Assembly (NCBI GenBank): GCA_037974665.1
Contig: CM075765.1
Coordinates: 7,445,501 to 7,509,500, forward strand
Origin: Ehretia macrophylla
Taxonomy: Eukaryota > Streptophyta > Magnoliopsida > Boraginales > Ehretiaceae
Direction: 5' to 3'
Length of the DNA stretch: 64,000 nt
Position 1 is the first letter of the stretch. Each line of letters starts with the position of its first letter. A program made the translations under genes and the position numbers. Of this stretch, positions 11,676-23,916 are shown in pieces. The notes under the pieces were generated by a model. That model worked only from the letters and a program-made list of their open reading frames with translations. It was not told the origin of the DNA and did no database searches.

Positions 11676-14401
11676 TGTAACACCCCGATCCCTCTCGAGA
11701 CCGGAAGTTCTATCAATCAATCTAATCACAACCTAATTATAAACCCAGGCAAAATTTTTAGGGAAAGACGGACGGAGTCTCCCCTATTTCTAGGCAAAAT
11801 GTAAAACCTGTAATAGCATATAAGTGGACCAGCACCGTGTCCAACCATACAAACACCTCAAGGCCATCCGAACCTTGGTTCTCAACAAGCGAACACAACT
11901 AAATATACATTTCCAAATTAAAAAAAAAAACTAACCTATCTCTTTGCATCCTTGACAAGAACATTCATGCTAGGCAATTAAACTATACTAACCCATTGCA
12001 TAAAATAGACTATCATACCATTCTAACTCTTTTCCTTTGGACATTACAAACATGCTTTAAAGTTAAACTATACTATCTGAATACATAAACTAGCTTTTCC
12101 AAATTACTTCAATAACCTAGAAAACTTAAATTACATTCCTTTTTAACTTTAGATACAAACAACACATGAAACATACATCTTTGCATCTTTGACATCTCAA
12201 GCCACATAGCACGCAAGACAACTCTTCAAGCATGATCTTTCACGTAATCACGAACTTCCAGCTAACATGGCATTTCCTGAAATGTGGTGGTGAGGAGTGA
12301 GTATACTCAACACGTATACTCAGTGAGGGCGAGACAGATATCGAGGTGGAGAGAAAGAAGACCGTGCAATGCAAATAGGTACAGTTAAGCAATATAATCA
12401 ATAAGAAAGCATTCAAGATAAACAACAATACAATAAACAATTAAAGAAGGCATTAACACAACCATTCAAAGCTATACCACACTCTGAAGGCTATGGTTCA
12501 CTCACACGAGCAATGTACCATGCGATTCGATTCCACGAGCATTACATCAATCTCGAGCTTGATGTTGACAACGATGACAATAAGCGCGCAACCACCTTAT
12601 AACTTCAGTTTGGAATACCCCGAAAGTATCCAATCAATTCTACGACCCAAATATCCCTGGGAGGCAACCCAAGCGAGAATGGGAATAGGACACGGAGCTA
12701 GAGCAACCAACACTGGCAGCCCGAGACTACCCAGAGAGGCCCATCACTCACGCGCCTGACACTATGCAATGCAAGACACCATACAAGGCAATAAACGAGC
12801 GATAGCACAACAATACAGATTAGAGGCGATAAACGAGTTATCAAGCATTTACATTCAATAAAGTATCAAGAACAACACTAACAAGCATTATTAATAATTG
12901 ATATACAATTCAATCATAACAAAATTTAACAAGCATAACAAGCAATAATAAGCATTCTACAAGCATAACACTATGAAAACCAACAAAAACACAAAACGAC
13001 CCCAACTTTCGAAACGCTACTACTTTCAAACGAGCCACGAGTTTTGGAAACCAACTTCACCAATCCTCCTAGGTCACCATAAGGCACGTCTAAAGACCAC
13101 GAAACCCTACTTTACCCTAGAATTCCCGCAAAGCCCCTATTTCCCCCTTTGCTCGTTTGAACTACAGCTACCTCAACCGATTATCCAACCAATGTCACAA
13201 TTGCACCCAAAGTGCTTCCATGACGTACCTCGACAATGCCTTCACGCAAATCGAGAAATTTCCAAACTTGACCGAAACGACCCCAACATACACTAAGCCA
13301 TTTTTCTCCGTTTTTCCATTACACAATCTAATTAAACCATACATTTAGGCATTCTAGCATATCTAGCACCTTCCTACATCAACAGAACGCAAAACGAAGT
13401 AACTTTAACGAAATGAGGGTTTACTATTCATATTTTACTATTCCATTTGCATTTTAAATTACAATCGCTATATTTAACCATAGAAAATGCTAAAAAGCTA
13501 TAAATACATGTTCTACAATTGCTAGGGAACATTCTTCAAGCATCAAAACAGTTAAAATAACAATCTACGGCTAAAACCCAAAAATTAAAGTTTATGTACA
13601 ACATTTTCAAATGTACAAATAATGATGAAACCCTCACCTTAGACGCTCCTAGACGCTAGGAAAACCACGCTGGAAGCCCCGAAAACAACCCCGTGCAAGC
13701 TCTCGCGAAGATTTGAAGATTTGAAAGTTGAAATCTTTTTTTTTCTTTTTCCCTTGATGTTTCGGCCTTGGCCTCTTTTTTTCTGATTTTGCTCTTTTGT
13801 TTCCTATTTTATGCTTAAATAAAAGATGACAAATGGTCAAAAGTCAAGGCTTTGGTCAATGCTCACTTAAGTTGGTCAACTAAGCTTATTTCATGCATTT
13901 TAAGGCTAAAACAACTAATACAATTATAATTCTAGTCAACAACAACTAAAACACTAAAATTAAAATACTAAATACTAGTTTTGACTATTTGCTGAGGACG
14001 AGAAATCATTTCCTAATTATCACTCTCGATATGCTATGCACAAAACGACGAAGAACGAGTAACACCTAAATATTATGGAATGTAAGAAAAATATAATTTT
14101 GGAAAAGAAACTTAGTTCAAAATTTACTCCGGCTCGGAGCTACTTTTCATTTAATTGAAAACTAAGCGTTAAGTTGCAAAAAAAATAAAACCAGGTAACA
14201 TAAATATGATAAGTAGTTGATACTCCGTTAAAATAATCAACTCAAGTATTATTTAATTACTTCTAAAAGAAATATGAAATTAATGCTAGAAATGAATGTT
14301 TAACTAAAAATAAACACGGAATTCAATGCTAACATTTAAGATGACACTTAATTAGATGCGATTAAAGGCCATTAAATGCATGCCGGGTTCAGGTTATCAC
14401 A
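11676..14401 (-). mobile_element. solo LTR of a Ty3-like element, minus strand
   Basis: On the plus strand it runs from tgtaacaccccgatcc to ggttatcaca; on the minus strand it starts tgtgataacctgaaccc. It splits a duplicated LINE piece that reads 'gaagcagttgatttatgag' elsewhere. The flanks are gttga (11671-11675) and attga (14402-14406), four of five bases alike. Read on the minus strand it carries the same landmarks as the other long LTRs: a 'cctcactgagtatacg…gtatactcac' block near 12295-12335 followed by 'tttcagg', and a 'ggccaaggccgaaa' block near 13761. No PBS or internal region flanks it. Small ORFs inside it, such as one at 12973-13296, look like chance. Confidence 0.75.
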
Positions 14402-14743
14402 ATTGATTTATGAGAAAATTTGGCACCCTTCAATACCCACAAAAATATCCTTCTTCACTTGGAGAATTCTCGAAAATTAGCTACCCACAAATGACAAAAT
14501 GCAAACCAAAGGCATCACCAATGTTTCTAAATGCCAATGTTGCAACAATCAATAGACACAAGCTCACTGTGTGACGCCCGAGCCTAGAGCATGCATATGT
14601 TATTCATTGCATACAACTTGTGCATTCATTTACTTAAAAGCTTACATAGCAATAGTTACTATTCATGTGATTTTTCGACTATTTAATTTTTCTGATTTTG
14701 TATTTTTTTCATGTTACGTGACTTATATGAGGCATGAGATATA
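14402..14743 (+). repeat. tandem triplication, unit 2 (after the solo LTR)
   Basis: LINE zf-RVT sequence (14402-14569) runs again into the LTR head (14570-14739), with the same cactg boundary. After 'gaggcatgaga' there are four extra bases (tata, 14740-14743) and then LINE sequence returns as ggatcagactcc. Copies differ from unit 1 by scattered substitutions. Confidence 0.85.
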
Positions 14744-14982
14744 GGATCAGACTCCTAATGGATTGTTCACTCTTAAAGTACCTGGCAAATAATCAGGAAT
14801 AAGGGTGTGAAGCAGTTGATTTATGAGAAAATTTGGCATGCTTCAATACCCACAAAAATATCCTTCTTCACTTGGAGAATTCTCGAAAATTGGCTACCCA
14901 CAAATGACAAAATACAAACCAAATGCATCACCAATGTTTCTAAATACTAATGCTGCAACAATCAAGAGACACAAGCTCACTA
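14744..14982 (+). repeat. tandem triplication, unit 3, LINE piece
   Basis: It corresponds to LINE 11230-11469 and ends at a cacta variant of the target duplication, followed by the full 5' LTR. This third unit carries the LTR that continues to full length. Confidence 0.85.
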
Positions 14983-17276
14983 TGTGTCGCCCAAGCCTAG
15001 AGCATACATATGTCATTCATTGCATACAACTTGTGTATTTATTTGTGCATTCATTTACTTAAAAGCTTACATAGCAATAGTTACTATTCACATGATTTTT
15101 CGACTATTTAATTTTTTCGATTTTGTATTTTTTTCATGTTACGTGACTTATATGAGGTATGAGAAAAATAAAATTTTGAGCATAACATATCGGATATGTG
15201 AGTTATAAAAATGTTTTGGTCATGTGTGAATAGTAATAGTTAAAGAGAGCATTTTTAGTCATTTTAACCAATTTCTACATATTTTCTCTAACCAAACCCT
15301 TAACTCAAACCTTTTAACCCACCAACACAACCCAACCACCTATTAAACTAACCAACCAATATAAAAAAAAAAAAAAAAAAAAGACAAAGCTTTAAAAATC
15401 GGCCAAAGCCCAAGAAAAAAGAAAAAAAAAAGAGAAAACTTCTCCAATCTTACCATTTGATCTCTTGTGCTTGGATTGGGAGTTGTTTGAGCTTTCATAG
15501 AACATCTTCCAAGCATCTTTAAGTGCATAGGTGAAAGATTTCATCCATATTTGTGTATTTGAAGTTTTATGTATAAACTTTAATTTTTAGATTTTATTGT
15601 TGTGTTGCTTATATATGCTTCAATTACCTTCTATTGAGTTAGTAGAACATTCTTTGAAAGTTATTTAGCAAGGTTTTTGGCTTGAAATGCAAAATGCAAT
15701 TTGTGCAAGATGGTGAATAATGCCATAAATAGTAAACTTTGAATTTTAGGGGTTTTCATCCCAAATTGTGTTTTATCAATTTAGTTAGGTGTCCTAAGTG
15801 TTTAGAAAGTTAAATGTACGATTTAAATGGACTTTGCTTTGCTATAATTTAGAAATTTGCATTGGAGCATAAATGGGCCGTTTATAATTTGGTGGCTCGG
15901 GTGCGTTTGAATGCTATAACTAGTGTCTATTAGGCGGGAAAGCACTTTAAATGCAACTATGTCATTGATTTGAGGGGTAATTTGGGTAACTATAGTTCAA
16001 AGTGACAACGGGGCTTTTGGGAATTTTTTGTTAAAAGTGTGATTTCATAGTTTAAAGGAGTGTCATAAAGTGTCATTAAGAAGGTACAGTGATTGGGTTG
16101 TGGTTTGGTTGAGTTCCGTTTTGTATGAGCTTGAATTGGGAGAAAGGAAATTAGTTTATGAAAGTTGAGGAACATGTTAGTAATTGGCTTGTAGTTGATT
16201 ATTAAAGTGTTTAATTGCATTTGTATAGCTTATGTAATCTATCAGTAAAGTTCTTGAATTGAGTTATCTTTAAGATAAATGAAGTTGTTGTGTTTAGGTA
16301 GGGCCTTGAGTGTAATTGAAGAAGATTTGGTGCAACTAGAAGGAATTCTTGGCTTCCTAAAGGTGAGGGACTTGCATTATATTTGCATTTCTAGTTTTGG
16401 TTATGTCTATGTAATTTATTGTTTAGTTGGTATATGATGTTTCTATTTATATGGATTGCGATTATGAACGTATATGTTACTTACTATACTATTTTCTTCG
16501 TGTATTACTTGGAATTTAAAGAATGTTGCACATGTGATCGCTTGAGTTTATGTGTTGGTTTTGTAAGTAAAATGTTAATTGACTAGCTTGATTGTATAGC
16601 CAATAATTGTTTATTATGTGTTTTATTGTTTATCTTACTTGTGCTATCCAAGTGATAAATAGATAATATAAGAATGTGTTAATCATATCTTGATTGAATA
16701 TCGGGTTGCGCAACCTTTTGGGCATGGTAGTGTCGTTCAACTCAAGGCAACATCAGGCTGTCGGCATAGCTCGACTACCATAGTACCCAATGCCTCTCGC
16801 TAGGGCATAATCTTCTACCCCAGAGACTTAGCTCACCTCGTTGGGGCATAAAGATCTACCCTGGGAGAGTGGAGTTGTATAACTTGTTCGTGCTCGTGAT
16901 CGACATTCTCCCTGGGGCATAATTTTCTACCTCAAAGGTTTGTTCACCTCGTTGGGGCATAAAGATCTACCTCAGGAGAGTTACTTGTGATTACACCCTT
17001 TGTATGTGATATCTAGTTCATATACTTGAATGTTACTTTGTATAGGTTGGCAAGTTGTTTAATTGTATCTTATAGTAGTTCTTAAAGGGTGTTATCTAGT
17101 TTATTGGATATGTATTTAATTGTTGTATTTGAATATGTGAACAGTTGTTGCATTGCACGAAAATCTTTTCGAAAATTCCCCAATTACATGCTTCTCTCCC
17201 TCACTGGGCATACGTGTTTTGTATGCTCACCCCTGTTTCTAACAATTTAAGGTTTAGCATCTTCCGAAGTTGATAA
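14983..17276 (+). mobile_element. 5' LTR of the non-coding Ty3-like element, first part
   Basis: It starts tgtgtcgcccaagcctag. A TATA-like 'ccaatataaaa' near 15354 is followed by a long A tract and 'atcggccaaagccc' at 15398. A 'ggcatggtagtgtcg' block lies near 16722, a cluster of 'ggggcataa' repeats at 16795-16985, and a 'cctcactgggcata…gctcacccctg' block at 17210-17235. It is cut at gttgataa by the copia element and continues at 26668. Confidence 0.85.
16795..16985 (+). repeat. 'ggggcataa' tandem repeat inside the LTR
   Basis: Four or five degenerate units of the form 'ctcgttggggcataaagatctacc', spaced about 40-65 bases, with partly inverted counterparts such as 'tctaccccagag'. The matching array in the 3' LTR is at 30915-31095. 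Confidence 0.8.
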
Positions 17277-19337
17277 TGTTAGAGATATGTCCTAATACTA
17301 TATAGTTAAATAACCTATATAGGGCATTTTGATGTAAATCTGAATGGCATGTTAATTGGATGTTCATATTCTCCATTCAATTATATGAATATGTCTTTAA
17401 TGTTTTTCTGAGAAGAAGTATATTCTTAAAGTGTTGAGAATTTGACTGCATGTTTCTTCAATATGATAAACATTCAAAAGTATTCATAGTCCTTAGATTA
17501 TTTGACCAGGACTAGAATAATCAAGTACGGACTATCATATGTTACCTTTGATTAACATAAATATGTTAATGATAAAGGGTAGCGAGCGTTGAGCTACAAT
17601 AGCATAGGGATGCGATTAACTTACATATGAATGATCGTTGGCGGAATGGATCATTGAATGTGACCGAAATGATGAAACTATATGACTTTGGATTAATAGT
17701 TTGTCATTCTTTGCAAATTGTGCAAATTAATCATTTGACTTGAGAAATTACGGCTGCCGGCTATATCAGGGGCTAAATTTTGCATTTAGACAATGATCGC
17801 CTTCTTTGAGGGTGAGATACGGCCTCTTGCAGTTTATTCTTATGATATGAGACCGACAGGTAATTGTCAAGATAGGATTTGTTAACCTCTGACAGTGAGG
17901 CGATGTCCTATGAGATCTAGTATCGGTCGTTTGAAATGAGAAATCCTCGGTCGGGGTAGTTGAACGATAGAAAGGTGTTTTTTTATAGATGTCATCTCTC
18001 ATTTTACCAAATTAGATCTATGCATAGAATCGTATAGCGGACTTAATCATTTCATGGTCCCCACAACGATCGGGACATTTTAACAAAAGGATCGGACTGC
18101 ATGCTAATTTGTGACTATAAATAGGTTCGTTGGAATTAGACTTTATTACTGTACATATTGTCATGATACGTTCGTTGCTAGCGCGTCACTCATGAACATG
18201 AAGGTATTCCGAAAAATGACGAATACATTTTCGGAATTGATCCTTTATTGTTGTACGGTCATAAACTTAGAAAGTCACACACTTAGGGTATCATGAATAA
18301 AGCATTTCTGAGCTTGGTATTGAGTTGAAAATGCGTTAAAGTATTAACGGTGTTATTTTGGACATCATCGGTTAAGTGGGCTGAAATTGTAATTTTTGAA
18401 AGTTTTAGGGCCAAAGTATAAATACTAAAAAGTATTGGGGCTTTAGTGCAAATAGATTGAGGGGTCGATCTGTAATTAATTATTCTAAAAGGGTTTAGAA
18501 TTAATTAATATTTGTGTTCACTAAAAGCAAACAACAACTTGCACAAAAAGACAAAACACAAAAGGACAAACATTAAAGGACAAAAGACAACTTGTACAAA
18601 AAGACAAACAACAAGTTGCATGCAAAATTGTCCTTTTTGCCCCCCTATGGCCGGCCATGCAAGGGCATTTTTGCCACTTGGCTTCTTCAATTGTTTAGAT
18701 CATGACACTTGGCATTTGATGAACAAGTTTGTGCATCTATAAATAGAGGTCCTGTCTTCATTCATTTGTGCTTGCTCTTGGGTGAAAATTACATAGTTTT
18801 TGAAGCAAAATTCTTTCTTTCTCCTCTTGGTATAATCGGCCAAAGCTAGTAGAGATAGGAAAGTTTTTGCTTCTAGTTTTTAACTCACGTATATCTAAGC
18901 TCGTGGACTTAACTAAGCTAGCACTATAATTAGTTAGTTGTCCTTTGCTTTTAGATACCCGTGGACCGACTAGGGCCTTTGCACTTGCTTAGGAGATTTG
19001 TCCGAGTCAAGATCATCCTTTCCAGAGTCTACACTCGAGTTCCCCACACGAGATATTTCGTTTTAAATACATTTGTATATAGTTGTATTTACTTTTATGT
19101 ATTTTCCTTTTGTAGTACGTTACGGATTTACTCTTGAGATTTTTGTAAATACAACTTGTCTACATGCAAAATTTTAATTGTTATGATTTCCGTTGCGCTT
19201 GCATGTTTTTGTTATTTACATATCTCGAGATGATCCTGTTGCGCTCCCACTTTTGAAGCTGATGCCTTTTGCACCTCATTATGAAGCTGACGCCTTTTGC
19301 GCCTTCATTATGAAGCTGACGCCTTTATGTACCTTCA
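17277..19337 (+). mobile_element. 5' LTR of the copia element
   Basis: It begins tgttagagatatg and ends in ccttca before the primer site. A TATA-like 'tctataaatagagg' near 18738 is followed about 90 bases later by 'atcggccaaagc' (18834). A phrase 'agggccaaagtataaatac' near 18408 resembles phrases in the LTR at 1101-4778. The last 120 bases carry three short 'tgaagctgacgccttt' repeats. Confidence 0.92.
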
Positions 19338-20637
19338 AGTGGTATCAGAGCCACGGTTTTAAAAGTCCATAATATGTACATTTGATCTAATCTTTTAATG
19401 TTTATTGACACGTTTTTGTGAAAGATATGAGTTGATTCCATCCCGCATTGAAAGATCGACTTTGATTGTAGCAAGCCAAAAGTTTTCTATGATCGGGCCT
19501 GATTATTCCTTTATATGGAGATCTCGGTTTACGTGTCATATCGAGACTATATGGCTTGTGAACTCGGTTGGTCTTGGAATACTTGGTTGATGTTTGAGTC
19601 AATTCTCTTTCATGCATGTTGTCAAAACATTAATAGAAGATTAGATGGACTTGTTTTATCTTTGGTATTTGATGCGTAAAGATGTTTATTGGTTGTGTTT
19701 TATTTAGCTTTGATTATCTATGTGATAAGTTTAATCTAGCTACATGTTGCATAAATGGTGAACTTGATCATGGACTTAGTGGATGCTCGGTTTGTAATTG
19801 AGACATAAGTCTCATTTTATTTTCTTGCCTTTGAGAGAACTTTGTAGTAAGGACTATATGTAAATTCTCAAGATGATATGCAAGAAGGCAACAGGATGAA
19901 TTCAAAGGAGTTGAAGATCTTGAAGACATAGTGATGTGTTTTAAGATAGTTTTTCCTTTTTATTCCAAAGTCCATGATCCACCATCTATACCTGTTGCAT
20001 GCATTATATTCTATATGTTTGTTAATGTATGCATGATGAGATCTATTACAAAACTCCCAAATGTGCAAATCAATGTTGTCCTCTGCCATCCTAGGACTTA
20101 ATGAACCCAAAGCGATCATGTCCGGTCTTGCCCAAAGGTAGAGGGACATGATTCGTAATAAGTTTAATTAAGTTGCTAGTAGAACATAGTGATGTAGTTG
20201 TCTTCCAAAATCTAATGGCCAACATAGCCACAAAGGCTTGAGGCTATTGATTCAATTTGAGGGATAACTGTGAGATGACGGGTCGAGTCTAACTGAATTA
20301 CTTAATCAACATAGCCACAAAGGTTTAAGACCAAAGTAATTTAGGGGCTAGATATAACCATAACCTATTTTGTGAAATAGACAACAAAGTGTTGTTGACT
20401 CTTGATGTTTATATTTCAACATAGCCACAAAGGTTTGAGGGATACAAATTATTAAGAGAATTTGGTCACCCACTACCAGATTCCAACGAATTCGTGTTTC
20501 TCATTTTGGGAGTATGAGATTCAATAAAGATAGTGAGAGTTACTATTTTTGTAAAGACCATACTTAAATAGTTATGCATTTTTACATCAACTAGCAGTCT
20601 TACTTTCTGTACTACTTATTTCTGCGGTATTTTTATA
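19338..20637 (+). other. primer site and untranslated leader of the copia element
   Basis: The primer site tggtatcagagcc starts at 19340. The 1.3-kb leader has no coding sequence. It carries three copies of 'caacatagccacaaaggtt' at about 20219, 20308 and 20418, each about 23 bases and well conserved in otherwise unrelated sequence. They could be leader structures for packaging or translation, but nothing in the sequence proves a role. Confidence 0.8.
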
Positions 20638-21540
20638 ATGGCTTCTATTTCAAATCCCATTTCCCGAATCCTTGATAAAAATTCTTTAACCGGACCAAAC
20701 TTTCCTGATTGGTTTTGCAATCTTAAAATTGTTTTGGGCTTGGAAAAGATTGAATATGTTCTGGATAAGGCCCCTTCTGCTACCCTTCCTGAAACTGCAA
20801 CTGAAGAAGAGCAAGAAACATATCAGCTCTAGGTTGAACATGACTTGAGAGCAAAGGCTTACATTCTCGCTTCAATGTCGAATGAATTGCAAAAGCAGCA
20901 TGAGAATATGTCTGATGCTGCTAGCATGATTTTGAACTTGAAAGAGTTGTATGGTGAGCGAAGTGATGTTGCAAGGTATGAACCGTCAAAGGAGTTGTTC
21001 AGAGCTAAATTGGAAGAAGATGGTGATGTCAGCAAGCATGTTCTCAAGATGATAAATCTGATTACTCAACTTGAGATGCATGATTTTGACATGGACTGTA
21101 AGCTATACACGGACCTCATTTTGCAGTCCCGCCCACCTTCCTTCAATCAGTTCATTGTGAACTTTCAAATGAACAAACTCTCTACTTCTTTGCCCGAGCT
21201 GGCCAATATGTTGACCATTACGCAGTCATAGTTCAAGGAAAAGGGCAAGGAGACTGTCCTCGTTGCTGCCTCTTCTTTTGGGTTTAGACCCAAGAATAGA
21301 GGAAGAAGGAAGAACAACAACAAGAAGAAGGACACTGCTCCTAAGCCCACAGGGGGTGTTAAGAAGAAGGAAGTCGTCCCTAAAGGATAGTGTTATCACT
21401 GCAAGGTTGATGGCCATTGGAGAAGAAATTGTCCCCTATACCTTCAAGAGTTGAAAGAGAAGCAGGTTGCCGCCACTGCGCGAGGTACAACTTCTTTTAA
21501 ATTTGTGAATGAAACTAATTTTTCAATTAGTCCAGCTTCT
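20638..21540 (+). pseudogene. copia gag region (fossil)
   Basis: The start MASISNPISRILDKNSLTG is followed by FPDWFCNLKIVLGLEKIEYV, the usual N-terminus of plant copia gag. A capsid-like helical part (MSNELQKQHENMSDAASMIL and on) follows, then a basic Arg/Lys-rich stretch near 21280-21380 and a CCHC zinc knuckle (CYHCKVDGHWRRNC) near 21391-21432. The gag protein forms the particle and binds the RNA. It is interrupted at several places. Confidence 0.88.
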
Positions 21541-21960
21541 ATGTCTTGGATTTTAGTTTCTGGTGCTACAACACATGTCTGTATGTCCTTATAGAGTCTA
21601 AATGACAGGATAACGCTTCAGAAGTGTGAGATTGTCCTAAAGGTTGGTAATGGAGCAAGTGTTGCGGCGCATGCCAAAGGAAATGTTGAAGTTTATCTGC
21701 CTGCTGGTCATGTTATGAGTCTGTCAAATGTTTTGTTTGTTCTGAATGCTGTTAGGAATATTGTTTCTATTCCTAAACTTGTTTGTGAAAATTATGAATT
21801 TTCTTTTATGAACAAGGGCTGTAATATTTATTACCGTAATGAATATATCGGCTCAGCTACTTTGTTGAACGGACTTTATCATTTGAATCTTGATGAATGC
21901 ATGCATGTAACTTCAACTTCCACTTCAAAACAATCAAAAGATATTCAAATTGATGTGAAA
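21541..21960 (+). pseudogene. copia protease region (fossil)
   Basis: The reading MSWILVSGATTHVC stands at the place of the aspartic protease active site of copia polyproteins. It is followed by the usual LSNVLFVLNAVRNIVSIPKL stretch near 21719-21780 at the protease end. The enzyme would cut the polyprotein. Confidence 0.8.
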
Positions 21961-22560
21961 AAATTGTGGCACTTGAGACTTGGACATATTAACGAGAAAA
22001 GATTAACATGGATGGCTCAAAATGAACTTATCGATTCATTGGGATTTGAGCCAGGTCCTACATGTGAGTCTTGTATTCTCGGAAAAATGACCAAGTCATC
22101 ATTTGTTGGAAAATGAACAAGAGCCACTGAATTGTTAGCATTAATACATAGTGATGTATGCAGACCCTTTAGAGAAATGGCTTGCGGTGGTTATATCTAC
22201 TTCATAACCTTCACTGATGATTATTCTCGGTATGGTTATGTGTACTTAATGAAGTATAAATCTGAGGCTTTTGATAAATTCAAGGAATTTAAAGCTGAAG
22301 TAGAAAACCATACAGGAAAAAGTATTAAAACCTTACGATCCGATCGTGGAAGTGAATACTTAAGTACCGAATTTCTTGAATATCTTAAATAAGCTGGAAT
22401 AACTTCATAGACTACTCCACCTGTTACATCACAATTAAATGGAGTATCTGAACGTAGGAATCGTACATTAATGGATATGGTACGATCTATGATCAGTTAC
22501 ACCGATCTTCCAATTTCATTGTAGGGGTATGCACTTCTTACGGCTATTTATTTGTTGAAT
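21961..22560 (+). pseudogene. copia integrase region (fossil)
   Basis: The His/Cys domain is seen as LWHLRLGHINEKRL … TCESCILGKM (about 21964-22100). The catalytic core follows: LIHSDVCRPF, FITFTDDYSRYGYVYLM and IKTLRSDRGSEYLS, which hold two of the three acidic positions of the DDE core. Interruptions break the frame. The integrase would insert the cDNA. Confidence 0.87.
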
Positions 22561-23916
22561 AGAGCTCCAACTAAAGTTGTTCCTATTACACCGTCTGAGA
22601 TGTGGTTTGGTAGGAAACCAAGTCTTAATCACATTAGGATTTGGGATTGTCCCACTTATGTTAAGAAACTTAAGATGGACAAGTTGGAAGCTAGATCAGA
22701 TAAAGGGAGATTTGTGGGATATCCTAAGGAGACTAAATTATATTATTTTTATTTTCCCGATGATCAAAGAATATCGATAAGTCGAGATGCCGTCTTTCTT
22801 GAAAAGGAATTTGTTCAAAAAAGAGGCAGAGGGAGGAAAATAATAATAGAAGAAGAGTCTTCTGAACCACAAATTGACCCAAGTCTTGATCCTGAACCAA
22901 TTCAACAAGATCCAGAACCAGTCATCACACAAGGAACTCGAAGATCTAGTAGAGTATCACGTCCTCTTGAGAAATATGGTTATTTGCTTGAGGAAACACA
23001 AGAGTTGTTTGTGGTAGGGGATAAAGATCATTTGGATGATCCTACTGATTATGAAGAAGCAATACAAGATATTGATTCTGAGAAATGGAGGCAGGCTATG
23101 CAAACAGAGATAGATTCCATGTATTCAAATGATGTTTGGACCTTAGTTAACCAACCTGAAGGTATTGTACCTATAGGTTGTAAATGGGTCTTCAAAAGGA
23201 AACTTGAAATAGATGGAAATGTGAAAACTTATAAAGCAAGGCTAGTTGCAAAAGGTTTTCGTCAGAAAGAATGTGTTTATTATGATGAAACTTTTTCACC
23301 AGTTGTCATGCTTAAGTCCATCCGCATCATGCTTGCTATTGCCGCACACTATGATTATGAGATCTGGAAAATGGATGTTAAAACTGCGTTCCTGAATGGT
23401 TATCTTGAGGAAGATATATATATAGAACAGCCTAAAGGTTTTAAATCCAACAAAGATCAAGTATGTAAGTTTAAAAGATCAATATATGGTCTAAACCAAG
23501 CCTCTCGTTCTTGGAGCATCAGATTTAAAAATGAGATCAAAGAGATTGGTTTCATTAGAAATGACGATGAACCTTGTGTATACAAGAAGATCAGTGAGAG
23601 CATGACCACTTTTCTAATTTTGTACATTGATGACATATTAATCATGGGAAATGATGTTAGACAGATGATGTCCACTAAGATTTGGTTGAATAACAAGTTA
23701 TCCATGAAAGATCTGGGAGAAGCCTCTTATATCTTAGGGATTCGTGTCTACAGAGATAGAACGAAAAGATTGATTGGCTTGTCTCAAAGTTTGTACATAG
23801 AGCGAGTATTGAAGAAATTCAATATGGAGAGTTCTAAGAAAGGTCTTCTGCCAATCCGGCATAGAATACATATTTCTAAGAACATGTCTCCCAAGTCTAA
23901 AGATGAAAGGCAATGA
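22561..23916 (+). pseudogene. copia integrase C-terminus and reverse transcriptase (fossil)
   Basis: This is the longest intact stretch in the window (454 residues). It starts with the integrase end (NRAPTKVVPITPSEMWFGRK, then the GCPTYV-like block). An acidic linker follows, then reverse transcriptase: WVFKRKLEIDGNVKTYKARL, YYDETFSPVV, WKMDVKTAFLNGYLEEDIYI and LILYIDDILIMGND (YIDD catalytic motif), ending in the SYILGIRVYRD block. Confidence 0.93.

Noticed and set aside
12973-13296. 107-codon ORF inside the minus-strand solo LTR
   Set aside because: It lies wholly inside an LTR, has no recognisable domain, and overlaps another frame of similar length. It reads as a chance ORF.
11470-14743. 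two further independent Ty3-like insertions suggested by extra LTR starts
   Set aside because: The starts share the same cactg boundary and the same LINE flank, so they are duplicated junctions and not new insertions.
22738-22932. minus-strand 64-codon ORF within the copia coding region
   Set aside because: It is antisense to the longest intact copia stretch and has no domain.
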